NCBI GenBank assembly: GCA_029309925.1
Contig: JARKND010000004.1
Coordinates: 744,001 to 808,000 of the forward strand
Direction of reading: 5' to 3'
DNA: 64,000 bases
From: Fulvivirgaceae bacterium JP3-4
GTDB taxonomy: Bacteria; Bacteroidota; Bacteroidia; Cytophagales; Cyclobacteriaceae
Position numbers and translations under genes: made by a program
Part shown: positions 17,416 through 26,281 of the stretch, in pieces
Numbering within the stretch: the stretch's first letter is position 1
Layout: every line of letters begins with the position of its first letter
Notes under the pieces: generated by a model
What the model saw: only the letters and a program-made list of their open reading frames with translations
Databases searched by the model: none
What the model was told of the DNA's origin: nothing

Positions 17416-18594
17416 TTATGCTACGATGCCCGTTTCCTTCAGGATTTGAGCCTTTTCTGGTGTGAAACTGAGGAATTCTGTCAGGATGAAATTGGTGTGT
17501 TCCCCAAAGTGAGGCGGTGGTAAGAAGTGGGAGGAAATCAAAGGAAACGGTTGAGAGACGACCGATCTTATTCCTGGCATTGGCTGATTTTCAAATAATA
17601 GCGTCCGGGACTCCGGAAGCTGAAATGCCTCTTCCATATTTTGAACCATTCCTGCAGGAACATTTGCGCTGGCAAGTGCTTCCAGCAATGACGAAGCGTA
17701 CATTAAGCTGATAGACTGGCTGAGGATCGGAATAAGTGCTTTTCGGTTGACAACACGCAGTGCGTTAGTCGTAAATTTATCTGAAAAGGCGAGTTCAGGA
17801 AGGCGGAGAATCCCGCAAAGCGTTTTGAACTGACTATCGCTGCCGACAGCCAGGATAATTTCTTTTTCATCCCTGGTTTTAAAGATGTCTCCGTAAGGCG
17901 CAATGTTCGGATGTGCCGATCCCTGTTTCTGCGGAAGCTTCTTATTAATGAGCCAGTTAGTTGCCTGGTTTACGAGTGAAGCAATTCCCGACTGTATTAA
18001 AGATACCTCAACAAGTTTGCCTTTCCCCGTTGTGGCCTTTTCGAGCATCGCAAGCAGCAGACCTTCTTTCAATTGATGCCCCGCCAGTACATCCATCAAT
18101 GCGACAGGCATTTTCAATGAAGGACCGCCCGGCTCTCCATTCATATACATAAAACCGGCCTCCGCCTGAATGAGCGCATCGTAACCAACGCGTGGGTTAT
18201 GCGAGCCATAGCCAGTAACCTGCCCGTAAATAAGACCAGGGTTTTCAGCTGACAGCGTTTTGAAATCTACCCTTAGTTTTTCTGCGTCACCAGGTTTAAA
18301 ACTGGCAATTACAATGTGAGACCTTCTCGCCAGCTGATAGACCACTTCCTGACCGTCAGGTGTTGACAAGTCTACCGCGATAGATCGCTTTCCCCAATTG
18401 ACTGAACAAAAGTAAGCGGAGCGATCATCAGTCAGTTCCCCGGATGATTTCCAGGTGCGCGTGACATCTCCGCCTGTCCTGAGATTTTCGGCTTTGATAA
18501 CGTTTGCACCCAACTCAGCAAAAAATTGGCCTACACCTGGTCCGGCAAGAACTGACGCCAACTCTAAAACCGTAATATCTGACAACTGACTCAC
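17416..18594 (-). CDS. CaiB/BaiF-type (family III) CoA-transferase
   Basis: Family III enzymes move CoA between carboxylic acids, often carnitine, bile-acid, oxalate or 2-methylacyl substrates. Typical features are the N-terminal DITVLELASVLAGPGVGQFFAELGANVIK stretch, GDVTRTWK, WGKRSIAVDL and a central YDALIQAEAGFM segment. The catalytic aspartate is likely the one in MPVALMDVLAGHQ. The frame can begin at a TTG (18633), but family proteins begin close to the ITVLEL strand, so the GTG at 18594 is preferred, giving 392 residues. The substrate cannot be told from sequence. It is transcribed toward mraZ but separated by a terminator. Confidence 0.85.
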   Translation of the reverse strand: MSQLSDITVLELASVLAGPGVGQFFAELGANVIKAENLRTGGDVTRTWKSSGELTDDRSAYFCSVNWGKRSIAVDLSTPDGQEVVYQLARRSHIVIASFKPGDAEKLRVDFKTLSAENPGLIYGQVTGYGSHNPRVGYDALIQAEAGFMYMNGEPGGPSLKMPVALMDVLAGHQLKEGLLLAMLEKATTGKGKLVEVSLIQSGIASLVNQATNWLINKKLPQKQGSAHPNIAPYGDIFKTRDEKEIILAVGSDSQFKTLCGILRLPELAFSDKFTTNALRVVNRKALIPILSQSISLMYASSLLEALASANVPAGMVQNMEEAFQLPESRTLLFENQPMPGIRSVVSQPFPLISSHFLPPPHFGEHTNFILTEFLSFTPEKAQILKETGIVA

Positions 18595-18687
18595 ACCGGT
18601 GTTTTTTAAGGGAAATCGGCCAACGAGCGTCAAAATTGTAAATCATTTCTCGCATTTTTGTGTTTTGAAGCCATATAAAATTGCATC

Positions 18688-19932
18688 ATGATTAAGTTTT
18701 TGGCCGCTACGGGGCTCGCCTTCGTTTTGTTATCCTGCTCAACCGATAAAGAATCCATTAACACACTCAAGACCGGCATCTGGAGGGCAACGGTTGAGAT
18801 CCAGGGGCAGGAGCTTCCATTCAATTTTGATCTTGTGAAGGACAACAATGGCGGCTATGACGTCTACATCATCAACGCGAGTGAAAGGCTTTTGCTTGAT
18901 GAGATAACAATTAAAGATGATTCCGTTGACATTGCGCTTCACGTGTTTGATGCAAACATCAAAGCGGAGATCAGTGGCGACTCGCTGATCGGAACATTCA
19001 TTAAGAATTACGATCGCAGAGCCGATGTTCCGTTCCTTGCAGTTTATGGCCAGCCGTACCGCTTCAAGAAATCCCAATTCTCAGATGAGATTCCTGACTT
19101 CTCAGGAAAATACGAAGTGACCTTCACAACAAAAGATGACACAACGCTAGCTGTCGGAATTTTCAATCAGGTGAAAGACAGTGTTACGGGCACTTTCCTG
19201 ACTGAAACCGGAGATTATCGATACCTGCAGGGCAATGTATCAGATGGCATGCTCAAACTCAGCACATTTGATGGCAATCATACTTATCTCTTTACAGCGT
19301 CAAAGCGTGCGGACGGAACGCTATCAGGTGAGTATTACAGTGGCAAAACATACATGGCGTTATGGAACGCCACCAAGAATGAAAAAGCGGCTTTGTCAGA
19401 TCCGGAATCACTTACTTACCTGAAGCCGGGCTACGAAAAGATTGAATTTACTTTTCCGGATGTAAACGGGAAACCGGTTTCACTTGCAGACGACAAGTAC
19501 AAAAACAAAGTTGTCATCCTTCAATTGTTTGGCACCTGGTGTCCCAACTGTATGGACGAAACTAAGTTTCTTGCTCCGTGGTACCGCGACAATCACGATC
19601 GCGGAATTGAGATCATCGGCCTTGCGTATGAGCGTAAACCAGAGTTCGATTATGCCAGTGCGCGAGTTAAGAAAATGATTGATAAATTTGATGTGCCGTA
19701 CGATTTCGTGATTGCCGGAACGAATAACAAAGAGGCTGCTGCCAAGACACTTCCGCAGTTGAATAAAGTGGTCGCATTTCCGACAACGATATTTATCGGG
19801 AAAGACGGAAAGGTAAAAAAGATTCACACCGGCTTCAGTGGTCCTGGCACAGGCGAGTACTACGATCAGTTCATTCAGCATTTTAATGAGACTGTAAATG
19901 AACTTTTAAGCGAGAATATCGCTTCTAGGTAG
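18688..19932 (+). CDS. TlpA-family thioredoxin-fold lipoprotein
   Basis: The protein is 414 residues with a lipoprotein signal peptide ([12 protein letters not shown], lipid-anchored Cys near residue 17). Residues 30-235 form a beta-rich domain with no firm match. From about 250 onward there is a thioredoxin fold of the TlpA/ResA type with the redox motif [10 protein letters not shown] near residue 286 and a cis-proline loop (VVAFPTTIF). Such proteins reduce disulfides or serve cytochrome maturation in the periplasm. It ends 4 bp before mnmA, so the two are probably co-transcribed, although no functional link is obvious. Confidence 0.85.
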   Translation: MIKFLAATGLAFVLLSCSTDKESINTLKTGIWRATVEIQGQELPFNFDLVKDNNGGYDVYIINASERLLLDEITIKDDSVDIALHVFDANIKAEISGDSLIGTFIKNYDRRADVPFLAVYGQPYRFKKSQFSDEIPDFSGKYEVTFTTKDDTTLAVGIFNQVKDSVTGTFLTETGDYRYLQGNVSDGMLKLSTFDGNHTYLFTASKRADGTLSGEYYSGKTYMALWNATKNEKAALSDPESLTYLKPGYEKIEFTFPDVNGKPVSLADDKYKNKVVILQLFGTWCPNCMDETKFLAPWYRDNHDRGIEIIGLAYERKPEFDYASARVKKMIDKFDVPYDFVIAGTNNKEAAAKTLPQLNKVVAFPTTIFIGKDGKVKKIHTGFSGPGTGEYYDQFIQHFNETVNELLSENIASR

Positions 19933-19936
19933 GAAC

Positions 19937-21112
19937 ATGGCAAAACGTGTAGTAGTTGGATTGTCAGGCGGAGTGGACTCCAGCGTCACCGCATACCTGT
20001 TGCAACAGCAGGGGTATGAGGTGATTGGTATGTTTATGAAGAACTGGCATGACGATTCGGTTACCATCAGCAACGAATGTCCCTGGCTTGATGACAGCAA
20101 CGATGCGATGATTGTTGCACAGCATCTGGGAATTCCTTTTCAGGCGATTGACCTCAGCATTGAATATAAAGCGAGAATTGTCGACTACATGTTTGCCGAA
20201 TATCAGCGCGGCCGTACTCCGAACCCCGATGTTCTCTGCAACCGTGAAATCAAGTTCGATATTTTCCTGCACGCAGCGCTTAAACTTGGGGCCGACTTTG
20301 TAGCTACCGGGCACTATGCGCGCAAAGCAGAATTTCAGAAAGATGGTAAAACGATCTACCGTCTGCTGAGCGGAAAAGATCCGAATAAAGATCAGAGTTA
20401 TTTCCTTTGCCAACTGACACAAGAACAACTTTCGCGTTCACTTTTTCCTGTTGGTGAATTATTGAAGCCTGAAGTTCGCGAACTTGCAAAAAAGATCGGA
20501 CTTGTTACTGCAGAGAAAAAAGACTCACAAGGTTTGTGCTTCATTGGCAAAGTGCATTTGCCGGAATTCTTGCAGCAACGTCTTCAAACTAAAAAAGGAA
20601 AAGTAGTGGAGCTTCCCGCTTCAGCCGAAATTTTCAAAAACGGTTTCGCTGACGATGACCTCGCAGGCTTGTCGCAACCTTATGCGTTAAGTCCGTCACA
20701 GGGGCGTGAAATCGCTGAGCATAATGGTGCGCATTATTACACGATAGGTCAGCGCAAAGGTCTGAACCTTGGTGGGAATGCAAAGCCGATGTTTGTGATC
20801 GGAACAGACACGAACGAAAATATCATTTACACCGGCATGGGTGAAGATCATCCGGGTCTTTATAGAAAAGGATTGTTCATACCCAATACCGATGAGCATT
20901 GGATCCGTCCGGATCTCAAACTAAATAATGGAGAGACCCGTCAATACATGGCGCGTATTCGCTATCGTCAGAAACTCGAAGCATGCACGCTTCATCAAAA
21001 GGAGAATGGTCTGTACATCATTTTCGATCGTCCGCAGCGCAGTGTGACCCCCGGCCAGTTTGCAGCGTGGTATGATGGGGAAGAACTTGTTGGATCAGGT
21101 GTGATCAACTGA
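19937..21112 (+). CDS. mnmA: tRNA-specific 2-thiouridylase MnmA
   Basis: MnmA introduces the 2-thio group at U34 of Lys, Glu and Gln tRNAs using ATP and sulfur delivered as a persulfide. The 391-residue protein has the PP-loop [15 protein letters not shown] at residues 8-22, the catalytic Cys101 in [12 protein letters not shown], and the second cysteine in [25 protein letters not shown] lies in the central domain. It follows the TlpA-like gene by 4 bp. Length is slightly above the usual 360-370 residues. Confidence 0.97.
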   Translation: MAKRVVVGLSGGVDSSVTAYLLQQQGYEVIGMFMKNWHDDSVTISNECPWLDDSNDAMIVAQHLGIPFQAIDLSIEYKARIVDYMFAEYQRGRTPNPDVLCNREIKFDIFLHAALKLGADFVATGHYARKAEFQKDGKTIYRLLSGKDPNKDQSYFLCQLTQEQLSRSLFPVGELLKPEVRELAKKIGLVTAEKKDSQGLCFIGKVHLPEFLQQRLQTKKGKVVELPASAEIFKNGFADDDLAGLSQPYALSPSQGREIAEHNGAHYYTIGQRKGLNLGGNAKPMFVIGTDTNENIIYTGMGEDHPGLYRKGLFIPNTDEHWIRPDLKLNNGETRQYMARIRYRQKLEACTLHQKENGLYIIFDRPQRSVTPGQFAAWYDGEELVGSGVIN

Positions 21113-21168
21113 TATTTCTGTGGTGTCACCAGGCACTGCCCTCGGCACAAAGCCGAATGCGGAATTAA

Positions 21169-21268
21169 AGAACCAGGAACATGGAATTTCGAATGTTGAA
21201 CGAGTCTGCGACTGACTGAGGGCGACTTCTAAATTCACTATTCCATGTTCGAAATTCATTATTCAATG
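21169..21268. repeat. Inverted pair of degenerate heptamer arrays, no gene inside
   Basis: The left array (21169-21204) reads GAACATG, GAATTTC, GAATGTT, GAACGAG. The right array (21229-21268) reads AAATTCA, CTATTCC, ATGTTCG, AAATTCA, TTATTCA. Both have a 7-base period and the arms are imperfect reverse complements. The 201-bp gap between mnmA and the DUF502 gene contains little else. Confidence 0.6.
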
Positions 21269-21313
21269 CCCGGGACTCGCACATGTAGCGATATCATGCT
21301 ATCAAAAAATGAC

Positions 21314-21877
21314 TCAATAGTCTTTAAATCCACTCACCCCACCGGATACGATAAACTTCATCGCGGTAGGTCCTGAAATGTTTAGTGGCTTAATATTCTC
21401 CTTTGGCACGAAGTAGTGGTAGCCGGAGAACGCGTAAGAGTGCGGGAAGTATACGACTACCATATCCGTAAGGCCTAGCTCCGACAGATCCGACTGCGTT
21501 ACAAAACCAATCTGGAAGAGACTATTTTCTTTGTTCATCCTTACGAGCACCGGCTTATTGAATTTCTTTTTATCACCGACAAACGCTCCGAGCAGATCCT
21601 TGACCGTTGCATAGATCAGCTTCACCAGCGGAATCTTGTTCATCCCGCGGTCGAAGAGCATACCGATCGTTTTGAAGATATAGTTTGTCGAGAGATAACC
21701 AATGAGTGTGATGACAGCGATGATGATCAGAAATCCCAGACCAGGGTAAGGCAGGTCGAGCCTACTGTCGAGCCACTGAAAAGAAATGAAGATGAAGTAG
21801 GCCGTTGCTACAAGGGGAACAATGAAGACCGTCCCGCTAAAAAAATACCGCAGTATTCGCCCTAAGATTGCATTCAT
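21314..21877 (-). CDS. DUF502 family membrane protein
   Basis: The protein is 187 residues from the ATG at 21877. The longer frame would need a TTG start. Two membrane segments (about 9-30 and 46-68) are followed by a soluble C-terminal region with VPLVKLIYATVKDLLGAF and VVVYFPHSYAFSGYHYFVPK, which are the conserved blocks of DUF502. The function of the family is unknown. It is on the same strand as cmk, 83 bp downstream of it, and may share its transcript. Confidence 0.8.
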   Translation of the reverse strand: MNAILGRILRYFFSGTVFIVPLVATAYFIFISFQWLDSRLDLPYPGLGFLIIIAVITLIGYLSTNYIFKTIGMLFDRGMNKIPLVKLIYATVKDLLGAFVGDKKKFNKPVLVRMNKENSLFQIGFVTQSDLSELGLTDMVVVYFPHSYAFSGYHYFVPKENIKPLNISGPTAMKFIVSGGVSGFKDY

Positions 21878-21960
21878 TGTTGATGGATGATCACCGGCTG
21901 GCAAGGAGTAGTGGATTAAGCAACCGAAAGTTAAAGAGTCGGTGAGAAGTATACTAACAA

Positions 21961-22647
21961 CTAGGGAACTATAGTTTTCGCAAGCGCAAGCCTTACCACT
22001 TCATCAACCTGCTCATCGATGGTAATGTGCGTTGTATCGATTATGATGGCATCTTCCGCCTGTTTAAGCGGACTTTCCAGGCGTGTTGTATCAATCTTGT
22101 CGCGCTGAACAAGATTCTCAATAACCTCATCAAGATCTACCATGCTGTTCCGCTGTAACAATTCCCTCTGCCTACGGAAAGCCCTTACGAGGATATCAGC
22201 GGTCATAAACAGTTTCAGTTCTGCGGTGGGAAATACAACAGTGCCGATATCTCTGCCGTCCATTACCACACCTCTCTCTTTCCCCATCTTGCGCTGCTGA
22301 TCAACCAGAAAAGTGCGCACTTCCTTGATCGCACTTACCTGGCTTACATTTTCAGAAACGCGCATTTTGCGAATATCGTTTTCAACATTTAGTCCATTGA
22401 GATATGTTTCTGACACGTTCTTAGAATTGACATTAAATGTGATGTTGATCTGGGTTAGTGCGCGAAAAATTTCTTTCGGATTTGTGAGCGCTATGTGATG
22501 ATCGAGAAAATAAAGTGTAACTGCGCGATACATTGCACCGGAGTCAATGTAGCGGTAGCCGAGAATTGCGGCCACTTGTTTGGCGGTTGTACTCTTCCCA
22601 CAGGCGGAGTAGCCATCTATCGCTATGACAATTTTTTTGAAACGCAT
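21961..22647 (-). CDS. cmk: Cytidylate kinase
   Basis: Cmk phosphorylates CMP and dCMP with ATP in pyrimidine salvage and CTP balance. The 228-residue protein has the P-loop IAIDGYSACGKSTTAKQVA at the N-terminus, YIDSGAMYRAVTLYFLDH for nucleotide recognition, and VVMDGRDIGTVVFPTAELKLF near residue 130. The ATG at 22647 is chosen over a TTG two codons upstream. This ATG overlaps the stop of the small upstream lipoprotein gene (TGATG), so the two are probably translationally coupled. Confidence 0.95.
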   Translation of the reverse strand: MRFKKIVIAIDGYSACGKSTTAKQVAAILGYRYIDSGAMYRAVTLYFLDHHIALTNPKEIFRALTQINITFNVNSKNVSETYLNGLNVENDIRKMRVSENVSQVSAIKEVRTFLVDQQRKMGKERGVVMDGRDIGTVVFPTAELKLFMTADILVRAFRRQRELLQRNSMVDLDEVIENLVQRDKIDTTRLESPLKQAEDAIIIDTTHITIDEQVDEVVRLALAKTIVP

Positions 22648-22784
22648 CAGCAATCTTTTAAAGGACAGGGAATCGGTTTTCCTGGTTTTAACTTCTTGTG
22701 CTTATGCTTACGCGGTGAGGCACAGCTTTCTGCAATCACTATCATTGCGATACAAAGAAAGATTATAATCGATCGTAGATTCAA
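22647..22784 (-). CDS. Small lipoprotein, translationally coupled to cmk
   Basis: This is a 45-codon frame ending in TGA at 22647-22649, overlapping the cmk ATG. Translation gives a hydrophobic stretch (RSIIIFLCIAMIVIAESC) that forms a lipoprotein-like signal peptide, then a very basic segment (SPRKHKHKKLKPGK), then PIPCPLKDC at the end. A TTG at 22784 is the furthest upstream start, because an in-frame TGA precedes it; the internal ATG would cut into the signal peptide. The PIPCP..DC ending resembles that of short Bacteroidota proteins I recall, but I cannot name a family. Confidence 0.6.
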   Translation of the reverse strand: MNLRSIIIFLCIAMIVIAESCASPRKHKHKKLKPGKPIPCPLKDC

Positions 22785-22825
22785 GCGTCAGAATATTGGT
22801 GTGCTGTAAAAATAGAAAAAAGATG

Positions 22826-23554
22826 CTAACCTTCCGTTTTATTTTCATAGCTCATCCGGAAGCCGATTTTCTGCCCTCCGCCAAGTTCTGGCGTGTGTTC
22901 ACGCTTCTGGTAAAGCGTAATAGATTTTACTTCCTTGAATGGAGGCGCAATAAGGTCATTTTCAATAGCCATGCGCAAAACAATTTTCACAATTTGCCTA
23001 AGAATGTCATCGGTAATCGGTGTGTCAGAAATTTTATTGTACTCAGATAATTCTTTTTCTCCCTCAATAAAAAAACGATTGTCGTGGTTGATCATTATCC
23101 TGGCCAGGAGATATCCAGGGTCATTCGACCGGTTAAACTTAAGGGAGTCCGCCATAAAGTTGTAGATCATAATCTGACCGAAATAGCGGTTTACATCGTT
23201 TTGAAGGATGTATTCTTCCTTCATGATCGGATGCGTGTCTTCGAAGGTCACCACATTGGTATGCATGACAAAGATCAACATGTCACCGGCAAGCTTTACA
23301 TCAAACTCATGCTCACTGACAGTGTTGTATTCAACGGTCACATCCTGATCATCGGGATGAGCCCGCTTCAACAGCTCATCAACGACACGTTTCGCTTCCG
23401 TGGAAATGACGGAGAACGCCTCCACAATATGCCGGTACGTTGCCTGTTTTGCAGTTGACTTATTTTCCAACAAATTCTTTATGCAATCAATTGGATCCTT
23501 TTCCGAATTCATAGCAACGGTTTTGTTATTGTAAAAAACCATCTCTAATTTCAT
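22826..23554 (-). CDS. Conserved-looking hypothetical protein
   Basis: The protein is 242 residues from the ATG at 23554 (MKLEMVFYNNKTV). An upstream extension of the frame overlaps the divergent gene and is rejected. The sequence is soluble with no signal peptide or membrane segment, and it is acidic and mixed alpha/beta. The stretch QNDVNRYFGQIMIYNFMADSLKFNRSNDPGYLLARIMINHDNRFFIEGEKEL (about residues 135-185) looks like a conserved core. It is not recognised as any named family. It is divergent from the small coiled-coil gene with only 19 bp between the starts, so the two probably share control sequences. Confidence 0.7.
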   Translation of the reverse strand: MKLEMVFYNNKTVAMNSEKDPIDCIKNLLENKSTAKQATYRHIVEAFSVISTEAKRVVDELLKRAHPDDQDVTVEYNTVSEHEFDVKLAGDMLIFVMHTNVVTFEDTHPIMKEEYILQNDVNRYFGQIMIYNFMADSLKFNRSNDPGYLLARIMINHDNRFFIEGEKELSEYNKISDTPITDDILRQIVKIVLRMAIENDLIAPPFKEVKSITLYQKREHTPELGGGQKIGFRMSYENKTEG

Positions 23555-23573
23555 ACCACTAACACGTAACGAT

Positions 23574-23840
23574 ATGGAACCTAAAGACGAAGGAAAAAAC
23601 GAAAAAGCATTTAAGAATTTCGGCAAGCGGGTGGATGAATTTGTGTCCGAGCTCAACGAAGCGGGCGAAAAACTGCAGAAAGAATTTCAGGAGCGATATG
23701 AAGAGCTCAAAGTGTCTGCCGAAAAAATGAAAAAGGAGGCTGAGAACAAGGAGCGCTGGAAGGAGGTTGAAGCAAGTCTAAAAAAAGCTGGCGAAGAATT
23801 GAAAAACGCTTTCAATGCAGCTTTTAAAAAAGGCTCCTGA
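23574..23840 (+). CDS. Small charged coiled-coil protein
   Basis: The protein is 88 residues, almost entirely Lys/Glu-rich with heptad-like hydrophobic spacing (KRVDEFVSELNEAGEKLQKEFQERYEELK), predicted as one or two long helices. There is no signal peptide. Its start is 19 bp from that of the divergent unknown gene and its stop is 9 bp from the end of the convergent barrel gene. Function is unknown; a structural or chaperone-like role is only a guess. Confidence 0.65.
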   Translation: MEPKDEGKNEKAFKNFGKRVDEFVSELNEAGEKLQKEFQERYEELKVSAEKMKKEAENKERWKEVEASLKKAGEELKNAFNAAFKKGS

Positions 23841-23849
23841 ACGTTTGGT

Positions 23850-24557
23850 TCATAGCGCGAGCGGAACCGAGACTCCGGCTGAGAGAACTCTGAAGGCACC
23901 GCGCCCGGCATATACCATCTCAATATCATCGAGTCCATACAGATAACGGACATCAACGCTAAATTTCTTAAAGAGTTTTCCTTCAAAACCGATGCAAAGC
24001 CCGGGATGAAAGAATCGTGAAAAATACCGATCATCTGAAGATGCCTCGTAGCGCTCGTAGACAATCTGACCGGTGGAACTGCCCTGCATAATCTGTCCTC
24101 CAACCAGGACGCGATTAAATTTCTCAATGCTCCCGCTCATTCCAAAGGAAAGTACTGGCCCCGCCTTGATACCAACTTCGAATGACTTAAGCTTCGTTCT
24201 CCACTTAAACATCACAGGTAAAGTAAGTGTGCGATACCTGGTAGTTTCACGATAGAAGTATACCTCGTTTCGCGCGCTCTCCTCAAATCGATATTTTCTT
24301 TGATCAAGGAAAAGCCCCGTCTCAAAGTATAAGTCCTGATTAACCTCAACTTCTAATAACGCTCCAATTGCCAGACCGGTGCCGGATGATTTGTCACGCT
24401 CATGTGTTTGATCACTGGAAAATGGTGCGCTGCTGCCCGTTACGGTAACTGCTGCGTAGGGCATCAGTACCTGCCCGTGCACCGCCAAATTTCCAAGTTG
24501 AAAAAGAACCGTTGCGCAAAACATTTTTAGCGCTAACATTTGATGCGACCCTTTCAT
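23850..24557 (-). CDS. Outer membrane beta-barrel protein
   Basis: The protein is 235 residues with an N-terminal signal peptide ending near AVHGQ. It has alternating aromatic and polar strands with turns (LYFETGLFLDQRKYRF, FEVGIKAGPVLSFGM, KFSVDVRYLYGLDDIEMV), the pattern of small PorT/OmpW-like 8-strand barrels of Bacteroidota. The substrate or role cannot be read from sequence. Confidence 0.7.
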   Translation of the reverse strand: MKGSHQMLALKMFCATVLFQLGNLAVHGQVLMPYAAVTVTGSSAPFSSDQTHERDKSSGTGLAIGALLEVEVNQDLYFETGLFLDQRKYRFEESARNEVYFYRETTRYRTLTLPVMFKWRTKLKSFEVGIKAGPVLSFGMSGSIEKFNRVLVGGQIMQGSSTGQIVYERYEASSDDRYFSRFFHPGLCIGFEGKLFKKFSVDVRYLYGLDDIEMVYAGRGAFRVLSAGVSVPLAL

Positions 24558-24640
24558 GATTGAAAAAGGGGAAGATAGGATTTCTGGATGGTATAGGAAA
24601 GGGGATGCGATATCCCCCTCCTCAACCTGCTATTATAATT

Positions 24641-26089
24641 TTAGATTTTAACGGTTTTCCACTTTCCCTTGCGAAAGATCAAAATTGCCGCTATCGCAAT
24701 AAACGACTCCGCAATAGAGATGGCCGCATAAACTCCTGGCGATCCAATATCAAGAACCAGTGCAAGCGAATACGCCAGCGGAATTTGAAACAGCCAGAAG
24801 CCAATGAAGTTGATTATCGTTGGCGTCCTTGTGTCACCCGCCCCGTTAAACGACTGCCCGATGACCATCCCGTATGCATAAAAGGCATAGCCCAAACAAA
24901 CGATTTGCAAGCATTGTACACCGTTGCGCAGTACCTCCTTATCAGTTGTGAAAAATCCAATGAAGAATTCTGCAAACAAGATAAAGATGACGCCCACCGT
25001 CCCGAGGAAGATCATGTTCAGAAATGCGCTACGCCACACCGATTTCTCTGCGCGATCCGGATGACCCGCACCGAGGTTCTGTCCTACCAGTGTCGCTGAC
25101 GCATTCGCCATTCCCCACGCTGGAAGAATAGCAAACACAATGAGCCGAATGGCGATCGTATAACCCGCAACGGTAGCGCTGCCGAAGTCAGACATGATCC
25201 GCACGAGAAAGATCCAGCTTGCTGACCCAATGATAAACTGCAGCATTCCTCCGATGGAAACATTAATGAGCTTAACGATAATATCAAACCGAAGCGGGAT
25301 ATTGACGCTGTTGAATTTGATCAGGCCCTTTCCACGGAACAAATGGTACACCTGATAGATCACACCCGAGCCTCTTCCAATTGTAGTGGCAATGGCAGCA
25401 CCTTCAACACCCATGGCCGGAATCGGACCAAGTCCGAAAATGAAGACTGGTCCCAGACCGATGTTCAGGAAATTCGCTAGCCAGAGCGAACGCATTGCCA
25501 GCGATGCATCGCCTGCTCCGCGAAACACAGCGTTGATCAGGAACAACATCATAATTGTGATGTTCCCGGTGAGCATCCAGCGTGTATAACCTGAGTTGTT
25601 AGCGATCAGTGCCTCACTGGCACCCATCAACCTGAGAATCTCTTCTGCGAAAAATATCCCGACAATTGAGATCGCAAGCGAGATCGCGAGTCCAATGTAG
25701 ATAGCCTGAGCCGCTGCCACCTTTGCCGCAGCAAAGTCTTTTTCACCAACCCTGCGCGCAACCATCGCAGTAGCTCCCATGCTCAATCCGATCGCCAGTG
25801 AATACACCAAAGTAAGAACGGATTCGGTCAGGCCTATCGTGGCAACAGCATCGTTGTCGTTCAGCCTGCTTACCCAGTAGACATCGACAACGGCAAACAA
25901 TGATTCCATGACCATCTCCAGGATCATCGGGATTGAAAGCATGAAGATCGCGCGGTCGATGCTCAGCGCAGTATAGTCCTGCTCTGTGCCTTTGACGGCT
26001 TCTTTGAATAACTTAAAAAAAGAAGAAAATTTATTGGTAGTAGACGAAGTTATGTGATTGTATTTTAGAATGAAAAATATATTCAACAC
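24641..26089 (-). CDS. MATE family efflux transporter
   Basis: MATE proteins export drugs and metabolites in exchange for Na+ or H+. About twelve membrane segments are visible in two homologous halves. The first begins IDRAIFMLSIPMILEMVMESLFAVVDVYWVSRLN and the second begins near FDIIVKLINVSIGGMLQF. The QSFNGAGDTRTPT motif of the family lies near residue 420. The start is uncertain. The frame opens at a GTG (26089), which would give an unusually long N-terminus before EAVKGTEQDYTALSI, so a non-ATG start nearer that point is possible. Confidence 0.9.
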   Translation of the reverse strand: MLNIFFILKYNHITSSTTNKFSSFFKLFKEAVKGTEQDYTALSIDRAIFMLSIPMILEMVMESLFAVVDVYWVSRLNDNDAVATIGLTESVLTLVYSLAIGLSMGATAMVARRVGEKDFAAAKVAAAQAIYIGLAISLAISIVGIFFAEEILRLMGASEALIANNSGYTRWMLTGNITIMMLFLINAVFRGAGDASLAMRSLWLANFLNIGLGPVFIFGLGPIPAMGVEGAAIATTIGRGSGVIYQVYHLFRGKGLIKFNSVNIPLRFDIIVKLINVSIGGMLQFIIGSASWIFLVRIMSDFGSATVAGYTIAIRLIVFAILPAWGMANASATLVGQNLGAGHPDRAEKSVWRSAFLNMIFLGTVGVIFILFAEFFIGFFTTDKEVLRNGVQCLQIVCLGYAFYAYGMVIGQSFNGAGDTRTPTIINFIGFWLFQIPLAYSLALVLDIGSPGVYAAISIAESFIAIAAILIFRKGKWKTVKI

Positions 26090-26231
26090 CGCAGCATTGA
26101 ATAAACTTATCGTGTGACATTATGGTCAGCAAACGATATCTAAAATACGATCTTCATGGCATTTAATGGTTAGCAATAGTTCGGGATACGGACGATCAAC
26201 TGTCTAAGTTTCATAAATGAGGATTTTTTTT

Positions 26232-26262
26232 AAAAAAAAAGCCAACCACGAAGGTTGGCTTT
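26232..26262 (-). terminator. Terminator of the repeat-lipoprotein gene
   Basis: A perfect 10-bp stem (AAAGCCAACC / GGTTGGCTTT, 5-base loop) is followed on the minus strand by nine T, 20 bp after the stop codon. Confidence 0.85.
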
Positions 26263-26281
26263 TATTATTGGTATGCTTGAA

